A DNA stretch of 13,972 bases. Source: Acetobacteraceae bacterium (GTDB lineage: Bacteria > Pseudomonadota > Alphaproteobacteria > Acetobacterales > Acetobacteraceae). The DNA is taken from positions 1-13,972 of the forward strand of contig JANXRT010000195.1 in NCBI GenBank assembly GCA_025356735.1, given 5' to 3'. Each line of letters opens with the position of its first letter. Position 1 is the stretch's first letter. The notes under the pieces are model-generated. The model saw nothing but the letters and a program-made list of their open reading frames with translations, was not told the origin of the DNA and did no database searches. Both the position numbers and the translations under genes were made by a program. Positions 13,243 to 13,972 of the stretch are shown here, piece by piece.

Positions 13243-13972
13243 ATGGCCCACCGCATCGTCGATCTCTCGGTTGCCCTTCAGAACGACATCCCGAGCGACC
13301 CGCCGCGCAACGTGCCGGTGATCGAATACACCGACCACGACCAGTCCGCCGAAATGGTCGCCGCCCTGTTCCCAGCCTGTCGGCCTCGCAGCTGCCGCAA
13401 GGCAAGGGCTGGGCGGTCGAGCGGGTGACGCTCGGCACTCATACCGGCACGCACCTTGACGCCCCGTGGCACTTCCATCCGACCATGTCGGGCGGCCAGC
13501 GGGCGATCACCATCGACGAGGTGCCACTCGACTGGTGCTTCGGAAACGGCGTTAAGCTGGATTTCCGGCATCTGCCGGACGGCCACGTGGTCAGCGCCGC
13601 GGAGGTCGAGGCGGAGCTGGCGCGCATCGGCCACAGCGTGCAGCCGATGGACATCGTGGTCGTCAACACCGCGGCAGGGCTGCGCTTCGGCCAGGACGAC
13701 TACATGGACACCGGCTGCGGCATGGGGCGCGAGGCGACGCTGTTTCTGACCAGCCGCGGCGTGCGCGTGACCGGCACGGACGGCTGGAGCTGGGACGCGC
13801 CGTTCAGCCACACCGCCCGCCGGTTCGCGGCCACCCGGGATCCGTCGATCATTTGGGAAGGTCATAAATCCGGCGCCGAAATCGGCTACTGCCACATCGA
13901 AAAGCTGCACAACCTCGAAACCCTGCCGTCCACGGGGTTCCGCATCGCCTGCTTCCCGGTAAAGATCCACCA
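13243..13972 (+). pseudogene. Cyclase-family protein (kynurenine formamidase-like), 1-base frameshift, cut by window end
   Basis: The reading frame starts at the ATG 13243 (GAGG about 5 bases before) as MAHRIVDLSVALQNDIPSDP and keeps family sequence up to about VAALFP. It then stops 61 codons in, at 13426-13428. From 13377 the next frame continues without a stop to the window end with LSASQLPQGKGWAVERVTLG and the metal-binding signature HTGTHLDAPWH. It goes on through DIVVVNTAAGLRFG and TGTDGWSWDAPF, as expected for the cyclase/kynurenine formamidase family (metal-dependent hydrolases). Both halves fit one protein if a single G is missing near 13375 (CCAGGC would restore FPGLS). A true mutation and a sequencing error cannot be told apart here. 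No stop is seen before the window ends, so the 3' end is missing. Confidence 0.8.

Noticed and set aside
13278..13970. 230-codon minus-strand open frame opposite the cyclase gene
   Set aside because: The plus strand carries the HTGTHLDAPWH family motif; the antisense frame is a compositional shadow.
1..13972. CRISPR arrays, insertion sequences, tRNA or rRNA genes, prophage or defence genes
   Set aside because: I looked for regular spaced repeats, transposase frames and tRNA-like folds and saw none; all long stretches are explained by the listed genes and leaders.

Overview
The window looks like a piece of a GC-rich alphaproteobacterial chromosome. Support comes from the RpoB and ribosomal protein sequences, the ChvI/ChvG-type two-component pair, and a nearby pckA on the opposite strand, an arrangement well known in Rhizobium/Agrobacterium relatives. 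Rhodospirillales (perhaps Acetobacteraceae) is my guess for the lineage. It rests on general resemblance and on a GGGGCTCTGCCCC-type intergenic repeat, and is not proven here.

Positions 1-4.57 kb hold, on the minus strand, the classical rplK-rplA-rplJ-rplL-rpoB cluster (L11, L1, L10, L7/L12 and the RNA polymerase beta subunit, whose gene runs off the left edge). The non-coding parts are rich in RNA structure. There is a convincing L10 leader with a kink-turn between rplA and rplJ, a weak attenuator-like hairpin after it, a 12-bp hairpin between rplJ and rplL, and a further 12-bp hairpin between rplL and rpoB. A probable promoter lies in front of rplK. The usual upstream neighbours secE-nusG are not adjacent.

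Positions 4.7-9.8 kb continue on the minus strand. In transcription order they are a ChvI-like response regulator, a ChvG-like sensor kinase, a periplasmic polar amino-acid binding protein without its permease, and an acetolactate-synthase-like thiamine-diphosphate enzyme. All four point into the ribosomal cluster.

Positions 9.9-12.4 kb are on the plus strand: a HugZ-family haem-utilisation/flavin-barrel protein, then pckA (ATP-type PEP carboxykinase, TTG start). The chvI-hugZ intergenic region carries nested inverted repeats and is the natural place for shared regulation. A long imperfect inverted repeat follows pckA and separates it from a convergent glutathione S-transferase gene. The right edge holds a cyclase-family (kynurenine-formamidase-like) gene broken by a 1-base frameshift and cut by the window end.

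Overall this is mostly conserved core chromosome. I do not see a new defence, mobile or biosynthetic system. The points most worth a second look are the regulatory RNAs of the L10/rpoB operon, the repeat element after pckA, the unusual neighbours of rplK and chvG, and the frameshift in the cyclase gene.
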